Assembly: GCF_029076845.1 (NCBI RefSeq)
Contig: NZ_JARESE010000044.1
Location: 124,001-188,000, forward strand
Direction: 5' to 3'
DNA length: 64,000 bases
Source: Novosphingobium album (ex Liu et al. 2023)
GTDB lineage: Bacteria > Pseudomonadota > Alphaproteobacteria > Sphingomonadales > Sphingomonadaceae
Below are positions 15,628 to 25,374 of the stretch, in pieces. Under the pieces are notes generated by a model. It made no database searches. It was not told where the DNA came from and worked only from the letters and a program-made list of their open reading frames with translations. The position numbers were made by a program, and so were the translations under genes. Each line of letters opens with the position of its first letter. Positions within the stretch are counted from its first letter, which is position 1.

Positions 15628-16969
15628 GCGTCAGGCGGATCGGCACCGAGGCAAAGCCCAGCTCGCGGCGGATGCCGTTGATCAGATAGCGCTTGTAGCT
15701 TTCGGGCAGCATGTCGAGCCGCGTGCCGAACAGCACGAAGCCGGGCGGGCGCGTCTTGGCCTGGGTGATATAGCGCAGCTTGATCCGCCGGCCGCCCGGC
15801 GCCGGCGGCGGATTGGCGGCCAGCGCATCGTCGAACCAGCGGTTGAGCGCGGAGGTCGTCACTCGCCGGCTCCATGCCTCGCGGATGTCGAAGGCGGCGC
15901 GCAGCATCTCGTCCAGCCCCTTGCCGGTGCGCGCCGAAACCGCGAGCAGCGGCACGCCGCGCACTTGCGCCAGGCCATCGTCAAGCGCCTGGCGCACGCC
16001 GTTGAACAGCTTCGACGCGTCCTCGGCCACGTCCCACTTGTTGATCGCGATCAGCAGCGCGCGGCCTTCCTCAAGCACCATCGAGGCGATCTTGAGATCC
16101 TGGTGCTCCAGCCCCTGCGTCGCATCGAGCAGCAGCACGACCACTTCGGCGAAATCGATGGCGTGGCGCGCATCGGCCACCGCCAGCTTCTCCAGCTTTT
16201 CGACCACGCGCGCGCGCTTGCGCATCCCGGCGGTGTCGATCAGCCGCACGGCGCGCGGCTCGCCCCCCGCCGGATCGGTCCATTCCCAGTCGATCGCGAT
16301 CGAATCGCGCGTGATGCCGGCCTCTGGCCCGGTCAGCAGCCGGTCCTCGCCCAGGAAGCGGTTGATCAGCGTGGACTTGCCCGCGTTCGGGCGGCCGACG
16401 ATCGCCAGCTTGAGCGGCCCCTTGAGCAAGGCCTCCTCGTCGAACTCCACCGGCTCTTCCTCGGGCGGCTGAAGCGGTTCGAGATGCGGCAGCAGCGCTT
16501 CGAACAGATCGCCCATGCCCTCGCCATGCTCGGCCGAGATCGGCACCGGATCGCCCAGCCCCAGCGAATAGCTTTCCAGCAACCCGCCCTCGCCCGCGCG
16601 CCCTTCGGCCTTGTTGGCCACCAGGATCACCGGCACCGGCGATCCGCGCAACCAGCGGCTGATCTCTTCATCGAGCGGCGTCAACCCGGCGCGCGCGTCG
16701 ATCACGAAGAGCGCGAGATCGGCGGTTTCCAGCGAGGCTTCGGTCTGCGCGCGCATCCGGCCGGGCAGGCTCTGCGCGTCGTCGTCTTCCCAGCCGGCGG
16801 TATCGACGATGGTGAAATCGAGCCCGAGCAGATGCGCCTCACCAAAGCGGCGGTCGCGCGTCACGCCCGGCTGGTCGTCCACCAGCGCGACTTTCTTGCC
16901 GACGAGCCGGTTGAACAGCGTGGACTTGCCGACGTTCGGACGCCCGATGATGATGACCTGCGGAAGCAT
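15593..16969 (-). CDS. der: Ribosome biogenesis GTPase Der (EngA)
   Basis: A 458-residue double GTPase required for 50S subunit maturation. The first G domain shows GRPNVGKST, DTAGW and NKAEG. The second, from about residue 190, shows GRPNAGKST, DTAGM and NKWD. The C-terminal KH-like domain ends LRSPKNPFDPK, the standard Der tail. The first G domain carries NKAE rather than NKxD, a substitution that occurs in this lineage and may change nucleotide selectivity. The start MLPQVIIIGRPN is the only sensible one. Convergent 35-bp overlap with the AI-2E permease gene. Confidence 0.97.
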   Translation of the reverse strand: MLPQVIIIGRPNVGKSTLFNRLVGKKVALVDDQPGVTRDRRFGEAHLLGLDFTIVDTAGWEDDDAQSLPGRMRAQTEASLETADLALFVIDARAGLTPLDEEISRWLRGSPVPVILVANKAEGRAGEGGLLESYSLGLGDPVPISAEHGEGMGDLFEALLPHLEPLQPPEEEPVEFDEEALLKGPLKLAIVGRPNAGKSTLINRFLGEDRLLTGPEAGITRDSIAIDWEWTDPAGGEPRAVRLIDTAGMRKRARVVEKLEKLAVADARHAIDFAEVVVLLLDATQGLEHQDLKIASMVLEEGRALLIAINKWDVAEDASKLFNGVRQALDDGLAQVRGVPLLAVSARTGKGLDEMLRAAFDIREAWSRRVTTSALNRWFDDALAANPPPAPGGRRIKLRYITQAKTRPPGFVLFGTRLDMLPESYKRYLINGIRRELGFASVPIRLTLRSPKNPFDPK

Positions 16970-17086
16970 GGGCTTCGCGAATTGGGCGCGGGAAAGCGCT
17001 TTGGCAAGCGAAACGGCAAAATCTTGCCGGTTTGTTTACCAGACTTTGCAGGATCGCTCTAACCTTGGCCCGCCAATACGGTCAAC

Positions 17087-17710
17087 ATGAAGGGTTACCG
17101 GACAGCAATCTTGATTGGCCTGCTCGCCGCGGCGGGCGCACAGGCGCAGGCCCGCAGCAGCAGCATCGATACCGACAGCGCCGAAGGCGGGTCGGACGAG
17201 CGGCGGGCAAGCGGCGGCGGCTACCTGCAATGCGTGCCTTACGCCCGGCAGATCTCGGGCATCCAGATTCGCGGCGACGCGCATACCTGGTGGGGCCAGG
17301 CGGCAGGCCGCTACGCGCGCGGCTCGAAACCCAGGGTGGGCGCGGTCATGGCGCTGGAACCGCATGGAAATTCCCGGCTGGGCCATGTCGCGGCGGTCAG
17401 CCGCATCGTCGATGCGCGCACGATCCTGATCAGCCACGCCAACTGGTCCAATCGCGGCCAGATCGAACGCAACGTGACCGCCATCGACGTTTCGCCCGCC
17501 AATGACTGGAGCGAAGTGCGCGTGTGGTACGCCCCGATCCGCAACCTGGGCGGCTCGCACTGGCCGGTGGCCGGCTTCATCTACAACGAGAAGCCCGGCA
17601 AGGGCGGCGACAAGGTAAACAGGCCCGCGCTGGCCAAGGCGCAGAAGCAGGCCCGGGCGAAGGACCGCAAGAAGGACCCGATCGGCGCGATCATCGCCGG
17701 AAACTACTGA
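17087..17710 (+). CDS. Secreted CHAP-domain cysteine peptidase/amidase
   Basis: 207 residues with a signal peptide (MKGYRTAILIGLLAAAGAQAQA). The CHAP domain spans about residues 44-150: the nucleophilic cysteine is C49 in LQCVPYAR and the histidine is H100 in LGHVAAV. CHAP enzymes cleave amide bonds in peptidoglycan, usually N-acetylmuramoyl-L-alanine or peptide cross-links. The C-terminus is a Lys/Arg/Ala-rich tail. It is divergent from der with a 117-bp promoter region. It is probably a cell-wall hydrolase of the organism itself, as no phage genes are nearby. Confidence 0.8.
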   Translation: MKGYRTAILIGLLAAAGAQAQARSSSIDTDSAEGGSDERRASGGGYLQCVPYARQISGIQIRGDAHTWWGQAAGRYARGSKPRVGAVMALEPHGNSRLGHVAAVSRIVDARTILISHANWSNRGQIERNVTAIDVSPANDWSEVRVWYAPIRNLGGSHWPVAGFIYNEKPGKGGDKVNRPALAKAQKQARAKDRKKDPIGAIIAGNY

Positions 17711-17799
17711 CGCGCGCTGGCCACAGGCGGCTCGCCGCGAAGCGATTCGCCCGCCGCCGCCTGTGCCTCAGACGGCCACCCCCCGCCCGAAGCCGCCAG

Positions 17800-18846
17800 T
17801 CACGGCCGCACCAGCCCTTGCGGGCGCACCACGCCCAGATCGAAATGCGTCACCATGCCGGGCGCCGCCTCGCAGACTTGCGGGATGGCGGTGGCGCCCA
17901 GCAGCCCGGTCCAGGTGATCCCCAGGAAAGGATGGCGCCCGTCCGCATCGGCTGTGGCCATCAGCGTCAATTCCATCGCCGGATTGCCTTCGATCACGAT
18001 GCGGTGGCGGCTGTCGCCCAGGTTCCACGCGGGCTCCATGTCATCGCCCATCAGGTAATAGAGGTGATAGACGATCAGCGGCGCGCCATCCGCCCATGCC
18101 GTCCATTCCCAATGCTGGCCGGCCACCGTCCCGGCCCGGATGACGCCGCCGGGATAGGCGATGTCGTTCCGGGCAGTGGCGATCTCGTGCTTTTCGGTCA
18201 GGTTCTCGATCGTCTTGCCCAGCCCTTCCACCACCAGCGCCATGGACTGGGCGAAAGCATACATCGCGCCCTCCATGCAATTGGGCTGGGTGCTCAGCAC
18301 TTCGGGATCGAGGCCGAAGCCCATGAACTCGATATAGACCGAGGGATTGCGCAGCTTGTCGGCGATCTCGTAAACCTGGATGCGATCGATCCGGTCCATC
18401 AGCCGCGTCAGCGTCATCGGCAGGATGTCGCCCACGAAGCCGGGGTGGATGCCGCAGCCGTGGAACGAGGTTCCCCCGTCCTTGCAGGCGGCCTCGATCT
18501 TCTCGACATCGGCGCTGAAGGCCGGCGTGGGATAGACCGGCCCGACGGGCGAGACGACGTTCTTGCCCGAGCGCAGCAGGCGGCAGACCATGTCGATATC
18601 CTGCACCAGCGGCGCGAAGTGCACGCAGTCCGCCTCCAGCGCCAGGATCGCCTCGACATCGTCGGTCGCCAGCACGCCGGTCGGCGGCAAGCCGATGATG
18701 TCGCCGGTATCCTTGCCCACCTTCTCCGGGTTCGTCACCAGCACGCCGACGAGTTCGAAGGCCGGATTTTCCACGAAATGCCGCAGCGAGACCTTGCCGA
18801 CCGTGCCGGTGGCCCACTGGATGACGCGATAGGTTTTCTGAGACAT
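17800..18846 (-). CDS. NAD(P)-dependent dehydrogenase, DapB/2,4-diaminopentanoate dehydrogenase-like
   Basis: 348 residues starting MSQKTYRVIQWATGTVGK, a Rossmann nucleotide-binding opening. TNPEKVGKDTG and SGKNVVSPVGPVYP follow, and a C-terminal domain of the dihydrodipicolinate-reductase-like family ends in RPQGLVRP. Many close relatives in mycobacteria and sphingomonads are unnamed and occur in lipid or steroid degradation loci; the substrate is unknown. The gene lies downstream of an SDR gene on the same strand (70-bp gap), suggesting a small catabolic operon. The downstream convergent gene is the CHAP hydrolase. Confidence 0.65.
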   Translation of the reverse strand: MSQKTYRVIQWATGTVGKVSLRHFVENPAFELVGVLVTNPEKVGKDTGDIIGLPPTGVLATDDVEAILALEADCVHFAPLVQDIDMVCRLLRSGKNVVSPVGPVYPTPAFSADVEKIEAACKDGGTSFHGCGIHPGFVGDILPMTLTRLMDRIDRIQVYEIADKLRNPSVYIEFMGFGLDPEVLSTQPNCMEGAMYAFAQSMALVVEGLGKTIENLTEKHEIATARNDIAYPGGVIRAGTVAGQHWEWTAWADGAPLIVYHLYYLMGDDMEPAWNLGDSRHRIVIEGNPAMELTLMATADADGRHPFLGITWTGLLGATAIPQVCEAAPGMVTHFDLGVVRPQGLVRP

Positions 18847-18916
18847 GGGATGTACCTTCCTCAACCCGGCGTGCCGGGCTCTCTGGCCTGGGATCGGGCT
18901 CTGCTCCGGCGGGAAA

Positions 18917-19723
18917 TCACAGAACCGCGCGGACCTGCCCGCCATCGACGCGATAGTTCGATCCGGTCACGAAGCCCGATCGCGGGCTGGCGAGCATACA
19001 GACGACCATCGCGATATCCTCCGGGGTTCCCAGCCGCCCGGCGGGGGGAACCTCGAAAATCCTGTCCCCGGCCATGCGGGCGGTGATTTCCTCGACCGTC
19101 ATGGCGGGATTGCCGTATTGCTCGCGCGCCCAGCGGATCAGCCCGTCCATCATGATCACGCCCGGCGTGACCGTGTTGACCGTGACGCCGGCGCCGTGCA
19201 GCGATCCGGCCAGGCTGACCGTGAAATTGTTCAGCGAGGCTTTCGCCCCGGAATAATCCGGGCCCAGGTTGTTGGGCTGCAGCGCCACCGCGCTCGAGAT
19301 CTGGATGACGCGGCCGAACCCGGCCTCGACCATGGCCGGCACGGCGTGCAGGATCATCCGCACCGCCGCCAGCGTGTTGCCCTGATAATTCGCTTCCCAT
19401 TCGGCCAGGGTGATGTCCAGCGGCGGGCGCGCGGTGCTGTCGGTCGTGCTGCCGCCAGCGTTGTTCACCAGGATCTCGATGTTGCCGCCCAGCGCGGCAC
19501 GAGCCTGTTCATGGACCTGGGCGGCGCTTTCGTCGTTCGAAAGCTCCCCCAGCGCCACACCGGCGGCGTCGATCTCACGCGCGACCTTTTCGGCCCGTTC
19601 GCGGTTGCGGCCATGCACGACCACCGCGCATCCTTCGCTGGCCAGCATCCGGGCAATGCCTTCGCCGATCCCGCTGCTGCTGCCGGTGACGAGCGCACGC
19701 CGCCCTGCCAGATCCAGATCCAC
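18917..19723 (-). CDS. Short-chain dehydrogenase/reductase (SDR)
   Basis: 268 residues from GTG 19723, which has GGAG 7 nt upstream and precedes the Rossmann strand directly. The longer frame would add 43 non-conserved residues. Classical SDR motifs are present: TGSSSGIGEG for the cofactor, NNAGG, the catalytic serine in QISSAV, and Tyr-x-x-x-Lys in DYSGAKAS. The C-terminal segment GSNYRVDGGQ is typical. The oxidised or reduced substrate cannot be deduced. It sits upstream of the DapB-like dehydrogenase on the same strand, so the two may act in sequence. Confidence 0.88.
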   Translation of the reverse strand: MDLDLAGRRALVTGSSSGIGEGIARMLASEGCAVVVHGRNRERAEKVAREIDAAGVALGELSNDESAAQVHEQARAALGGNIEILVNNAGGSTTDSTARPPLDITLAEWEANYQGNTLAAVRMILHAVPAMVEAGFGRVIQISSAVALQPNNLGPDYSGAKASLNNFTVSLAGSLHGAGVTVNTVTPGVIMMDGLIRWAREQYGNPAMTVEEITARMAGDRIFEVPPAGRLGTPEDIAMVVCMLASPRSGFVTGSNYRVDGGQVRAVL

Positions 19724-19876
19724 GCCATCTCTCCATCTTGTGTTATAGGCCTTGCCCGGCGCCAGCATTCCTGCTGCCACCGATCCCTCGATAGTCTGCT
19801 TGGGCCAGGCACTATATTCCCAGATGGGAACGGAAAATCCTGCGGGGCTCACCCGATCATGCGCGAGCCGGGCGAA

Positions 19877-20167
19877 TCAGTCCCTGCTGGCGACCGGCGC
19901 GCCTTCGCCCAGATCCTCGTACCAGGCTTCGACCGGACCATTGAGCTTGATCGTCAGCGGATTGCCGTGGCGATCCATGGACTTGCCCGCCTGCACGCGC
20001 ACCCAGCCTTCGGAAATGCAGTATTCCTCGATATTGGTGCGCACCGTACCCTTGAAACGGATGCCGATGCCGCGCTGCAGCTTTTCGGCATCGAAAAAGG
20101 GGCTCCTCGGATTGATCGCGAGGTGATCGGGCGGGACGTCGGGGCCGCTGGTGTTTTCTTCGCTCAT
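19877..20167 (-). CDS. DUF3297 family protein
   Basis: 96 residues starting MSEENTSGPDVPPDHLAINP. The family core is well preserved: RSPFFDAEKLQRGIGIRF, EEYCISEGWVRV, GNPLTIKLNGPVEAWYED. Members are often mislabelled as glutathione peroxidases, but no selenocysteine/cysteine peroxidase motif is present and no function is established. ATG at 20167 is chosen because the conserved region begins shortly after it. It is divergent from the tRNA-Val gene. Confidence 0.8.
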   Translation of the reverse strand: MSEENTSGPDVPPDHLAINPRSPFFDAEKLQRGIGIRFKGTVRTNIEEYCISEGWVRVQAGKSMDRHGNPLTIKLNGPVEAWYEDLGEGAPVASRD

Positions 20168-20245
20168 GGGTGCGCGCTTTAGGCAGCGTTGACCGCTTGT
20201 CAATTCGCGCCGCTTGCCTTAAGGGCGCGCCTTCCGCAGCGTAGC

Positions 20246-20320
20246 GGGCGCGTAGCTCAGTGGTAGAGCACACCCTTCACACGGGTGGGGTCGCAAGTTC
20301 AATCCTTGCCGCGCCCACCA
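20246..20320 (+). tRNA. tRNA-Val (anticodon CAC)
   Basis: The acceptor stem is GGGCGCG/CGCGCCC and the D-arm is AGCTCAGTGGTAGAGCA. The anticodon stem CACCC/GGGTG has the loop TTCACAC, so the anticodon is CAC, and the T-arm is GCAAGTTCAATCCTTGC. The terminal CCA is encoded at 20318-20320. The cloverleaf is complete with no intron. Confidence 0.95.
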
Positions 20321-20443
20321 TTTCCGCCGGTTTCCCCAGCGGGTGGAACGGGAACCCTCCATTCCGAATCGGCACTTGATCCGAATCAATGCCCCCGCCT
20401 TGCAAGGCGCGCAGGACTGGCTTCTTCGCAGGAGAAACAGGCC

Positions 20444-20635
20444 ATGCTTCAAACCAACATCGGCACGCTGGACCGGGCGTTTCGCATCGTGCTCGGCCTC
20501 GTGCTCATCGCGCTTGTGTTCGTCGGGCCGAAGACGCCTTGGGGCTGGGTCGGGCTGGTGCCGCTGATCACCGGGCTGCTCAGCAGTTGCCCGCTTTACA
20601 CCCTGCTTGGCATCAAGACCCGCAAGACGCCGTAG
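20444..20635 (+). CDS. DUF2892 (YgaP-like) small membrane protein
   Basis: 63 residues. MLQTNIGTLDRAFRIVLG is the classical DUF2892 opening, and two membrane segments surround a Trp/Gly turn (TPWGWVGLVPLITG). The C-terminal SSCPLYTLLGIKT motif is also family-typical. GGAGAAA lies 7 nt before ATG 20444. Members are small inner-membrane proteins, sometimes attached to rhodanese domains; no function is known for the stand-alone form. It lies between tRNA-Val and serS. Confidence 0.85.
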   Translation: MLQTNIGTLDRAFRIVLGLVLIALVFVGPKTPWGWVGLVPLITGLLSSCPLYTLLGIKTRKTP

Positions 20636-20672
20636 CCTTCTCCGTTGCGCGGGCGCGCGTGAAACGGCATAG

Positions 20673-21961
<1,289 letters not shown>

Positions 21962-21962
<1 letters not shown>

Positions 21963-22726
21963 TGCGCATCCTGCTGACCAACGATGACGGCATCAACGCG
22001 CCGGGGCTCTATGTCCTGGAGAAGATTGCCGCCAAGCTGTCCGACGATATCTGGATCGTCGCGCCGTCCGAAGAACAGTCGGGCGCGGGCCATTCGCTCA
22101 CCCTGACGCGCCCGGTGCGGATGCGCGAGCACGCGCCGCGCCGCTTCTCGGTCACCGGAACGCCGACCGACGCGGTGACGATGGCGCTGCGCAAGGCGCT
22201 GCCCGGGCCGCCCGACCTGATCCTGTCGGGCGTCAATCGCGGGGCCAACCTGGGCGACGACGTGACCTATTCGGGCACCGTCTCGGCGGCGATGGAAGGG
22301 GCGCTGGCGGGCATCCGCTCGATCGCGCTCAGCCAGGTCTATGCCAAGGAAGGCATGGGCAACGCCGTATCGTTCGACGCAGCCGAACACTGGGGCGAAA
22401 AAGTGCTGCGCCCGCTTGTGGATACCGCATTTGCCAGCCGCACCTTGGTTAATGTAAACTTTCCGCCGATCGGGGCTGGGGAGGTCAAGGGCATTCGCGT
22501 GGTCAGGCAGGGATTCCATGATTATGAACGCGGTTCGGTGGTCGAAGGCACCGATCCGCGCGGCTTTCCCTATTTCTGGTTCGGCCTGCACGGCATCCAG
22601 CACACGCTGGGCGCGGACACCGATCTGGAAGCGATCGACGCGGGCTATATCTCGGTCACGCCGCTGCATGTCGATCTGACGCACGAGGCATCGCTGGGCA
22701 CACTGGCGGAGCGTTACCGGGCATGA
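21962..22726 (+). CDS. surE: 5'/3'-nucleotidase SurE
   Basis: A 254-residue metal-dependent survival phosphatase acting on nucleoside monophosphates. The N-terminal ILLTNDDGINAPG supplies the divalent-metal aspartates, and the active-site SGVNRGANLGDDVTYSGTV is fully conserved. The start overlaps the serS stop by one base and its stop overlaps the next start by four (ATGA). The serS-surE-peptidase order is seen in many alphaproteobacteria, where surE and nlpD-like genes pair with pcm or serS. Confidence 0.96.
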
Positions 22727-23829
22727 GGGCGATCCTCGCCTGCGTCGGCGCCGCGCTGCTGATGGCAACGGGCGCCGCGCGGGCCGCCCCGCCCGAGGAA
22801 GAAACCGTCCATGTGGTGCAATCGGGCGAGACGCTGAACGGCATCGCCAACCGCGCCAAAGTCTCGCGCGAGGCGATCATCAAGGCGAACAACCTCAAGG
22901 AACCCTACGGCGTGCGCGTCGGCCAGAAGCTGGCGATCCCGCGCGCGGTAAAGCCGGCCGGCAAGCCCAGGCCGGCGCCGCTGCCCAAGCCGCCCGCCGT
23001 CACCACCAAGAGCACTGGCAAAAGCACCACCGGCGCCGCGACGTCCGCCGAGCAGGAGACCCAGCACGTCGTGGCGCCGGGCGAAACACTGGGCGGCATC
23101 GCCAGCCGCGCCAAGGTGCCGCGCGTGCTGATCGCCGAAGCGAACGGGCTGGCCCCGCCCTATGACGTCAAGGTGGGGCAGAAGCTGGTGATCCCGCGCA
23201 CCCGCCACCACACCGTCAAGGCCGGGGATACCGGCTTTGACGTTTCCTACCAGTATGGCGTGCCGTGGCGCGATATCGCCGTGGCCAACGGGCTCGATCC
23301 CGATGCGCCGCTGCCGGCGGGCAAGGATCTGCTGATCCCCACCGTGCTCAATCCCCCGCCGATCCCGACCGTGGCCGCCACGCCCGCACCCGCGCCGGCG
23401 CCTGCCCCGACGCCCGCCGCCCGGCCCGCCCCGGCGGCCGTCCGCTTTGCCTGGCCGGTCAGCGGCCCGGTCCGGCGCGGCTGGAAATCGCACGCGACCA
23501 CCGATTTCCATGATGGCCTGGACATCACTGCCCCGCGCGGCGCGACCGTGCGCGCCGCCGCCGCCGGCACCGTGCTCTATGCCGCCAGGGAGAAGGAGCA
23601 GTTCGGCAACCTGGTGGTGCTCGATCACGGTGACGGCTGGTACACCGCCTATGCCTTCCTCAGCCGGATCACGGTGAAGAAAGGCGTCAAGGTCGTGCGG
23701 GGCGAACGCATCGGGCTGGTCGGCGACACCGGCATGGCCAGGGGCAACGAACTGCACTTCGAAGTGCGGCGCAACGGCAGCCCGGTCGATCCCCTGCCCG
23801 AACTGCCCGAGCCTCCCAGGACGCCATGA
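22723..23829 (+). CDS. LysM and M23-domain murein hydrolase activator, NlpD-like
   Basis: 368 residues with a signal peptide (MRAILACVGAALLMATGAARA). Two clear LysM units lie at about residues 28-75 and 113-160 (VQSGETLNGIANRAKV, VAPGETLGGIASRAKV). A third, weaker LysM-like unit is at 161-207. After an Ala/Pro linker, the M23 (LytM) domain runs from about 245 to the end with HDGLDI, LDHGDGWYTAY and ELHFEVR. Zinc ligands appear largely retained (His-x-x-x-Asp and His-x-His-like positions), so it may be an active endopeptidase rather than a pure activator. It overlaps surE and the channel gene by four bases each. Confidence 0.85.
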   Translation: MRAILACVGAALLMATGAARAAPPEEETVHVVQSGETLNGIANRAKVSREAIIKANNLKEPYGVRVGQKLAIPRAVKPAGKPRPAPLPKPPAVTTKSTGKSTTGAATSAEQETQHVVAPGETLGGIASRAKVPRVLIAEANGLAPPYDVKVGQKLVIPRTRHHTVKAGDTGFDVSYQYGVPWRDIAVANGLDPDAPLPAGKDLLIPTVLNPPPIPTVAATPAPAPAPAPTPAARPAPAAVRFAWPVSGPVRRGWKSHATTDFHDGLDITAPRGATVRAAAAGTVLYAAREKEQFGNLVVLDHGDGWYTAYAFLSRITVKKGVKVVRGERIGLVGDTGMARGNELHFEVRRNGSPVDPLPELPEPPRTP

Positions 23830-24917
23830 CGCGCCGCCGCGCGCCGGCCATCTTCGAGCCGTTGCGCCGCGCGGTAGCGGTTCCGGTCTGGGCGGATATC
23901 GCGATCCGGCTAGGCGCGGCGCTTGGCCTCGTCTTCCTGGTCATCATGGTCCACTGGGCGGATCGCGAAGGGCTGAAGGACACGCACGACGGCACGATCA
24001 GCTTCCTCGATGTCGTCTATTTCACCATGATCTCGATCACCACCACCGGGTTCGGCGATATCGCCCCGGTCAGCGATCGGGCGCGGCTGATCGAGGCGGT
24101 GATCGTCACGCCGATCCGCATCGCGGTGATCTATATCTTCGTCGGTACGGCCTATAATTTCATCATCAAGCGAAGCTGGGAGACGTGGCGCATGAAGCGC
24201 ATTCAGGAACGGCTCGAAAACCACATCGTCGCGCTGGGCTATGGCATCAGCGGGTCGGAGGCGGTGAACGAACTGATCGCGCGCGGCACCGATCCCACCT
24301 CGATCGTGGTGATAGACCCCGATGCGGCGCGCCTTGCCCTGGCCGAAGCCACCGGCTGCAACGTGATGCAAGGCGATGCCACGCGCGACGAGACGCAGTC
24401 CGCCGTGCGCATCGACAAGGCGCGATCCGTGCTCGTCTCGGCCGGGCGCGACGATACCACCATCCTCATCATCCTGACCGCGCGCCACCTGGCCCCGCAC
24501 GTGCCGATCACCGCGGTGGTGCGCGCCGCCGACAACGAGCTGCTGGCACGACAGGCGGGGGCCGACAACGTGATCAATCCGGTGCGGTTCACCGGGCTGC
24601 TGCTCGCCGGTTCGGCCGAGGGCAAGCACATCTCGGACTATCTGGCCGACCTCGCCTCGGTGACGGGCCGGGTCCAGCTTGTCGAACGGCCGGTCCTGCC
24701 GGCCGAGATCGGCCAGCCGATCGACGCGCTCGCCAGCGGAGGCAAGGGCCTCAGGATCTATCGCGAAGGCAAGGCGATCGGGTTCTGGGAAGCGGCGGCG
24801 AAAAGCCTGCGCGCCAGCGACGTGATCGTGGAGATCCTGCCGACCGCCGCCACCGACGAAGGGGCCGCCGACGAAGGGGCCGCCGATGGAGCCTCAGCCG
24901 ACGAAGCGTCAGCCTAG
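23826..24917 (+). CDS. Ion-channel protein with TrkA-N/RCK domain (putative K+ channel)
   Basis: 363 residues. The N-terminal part has two transmembrane helices around the pore signature TTTGFGD (residues 71-77), typical of 2TM potassium channels; the usual TVGYGD filter is varied. From about residue 130 the TrkA-N/RCK domain (IVALGYGISGSEAVNEL, NVMQGDATRDE) should bind nucleotide or regulate gating. The C-terminus contains an ADEGAADEGAADGASADEASA-like Ala/Asp/Glu repeat. Translation is coupled to the peptidase gene. The physiological ion is likely K+, by family inference only. Confidence 0.82.
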   Translation: MTRRRAPAIFEPLRRAVAVPVWADIAIRLGAALGLVFLVIMVHWADREGLKDTHDGTISFLDVVYFTMISITTTGFGDIAPVSDRARLIEAVIVTPIRIAVIYIFVGTAYNFIIKRSWETWRMKRIQERLENHIVALGYGISGSEAVNELIARGTDPTSIVVIDPDAARLALAEATGCNVMQGDATRDETQSAVRIDKARSVLVSAGRDDTTILIILTARHLAPHVPITAVVRAADNELLARQAGADNVINPVRFTGLLLAGSAEGKHISDYLADLASVTGRVQLVERPVLPAEIGQPIDALASGGKGLRIYREGKAIGFWEAAAKSLRASDVIVEILPTAATDEGAADEGAADGASADEASA

Positions 24918-25307
24918 CACCCAGAAAACCAGGCCCATGCCCAAGTAGGCGATCAGCCAGAAGCCGCAATCGACGATGCGGCGATAGGGCTCCGATCCCA
25001 CGCGCATATGCGTCAGCCAGATCGCCGGGATGACGAAGGCGATGGCGATGCCGCCGGTCTGCATGAAATAGAGCCAGGGCTTGGCATCCAGCGTGGCCGC
25101 GCCGATCCGCGCGAAATTGTGCCCCAGCATCGCCGATGCCAGCAGCATGATCACGCCCACCACCCAGAACTTTCCGGTTCGCTGCGAATGGCCCGGCAGC
25201 AGATCGCGCCCGGTGCGGAATATCGGCCCGTTCCAGACGATCCCGAGCGCGACGGCAAGCGCGGCCGCGAGCACGACCGCCAGCCAGTTTATCGGACCCA
25301 TAGACAT
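24909..25307 (-). CDS. DUF1761-like four-helix membrane protein
   Basis: 132 residues from ATG 25307, or 130 from ATG 25301. The second has AAGGG at a better 6-nt distance, so the start is uncertain by two codons. The opening GPINWLAVVLAAALAVALG, with an early Asn-Trp-Leu-Ala, is DUF1761-like, and four hydrophobic spans follow. WNGPIFRTGRDLL lies between spans one and two. Function unknown. The last 9 bp overlap the end of the channel gene on the other strand. It is divergent from rimO with a 67-bp spacer. Confidence 0.65.
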   Translation of the reverse strand: MSMGPINWLAVVLAAALAVALGIVWNGPIFRTGRDLLPGHSQRTGKFWVVGVIMLLASAMLGHNFARIGAATLDAKPWLYFMQTGGIAIAFVIPAIWLTHMRVGSEPYRRIVDCGFWLIAYLGMGLVFWVLG

Positions 25308-25374
25308 CCCTTCCCGTTCACATGATCCGTCACGGTAGCGGAAAGACGCGAAGCGGTGTAGGGGGCGCGTCCTG

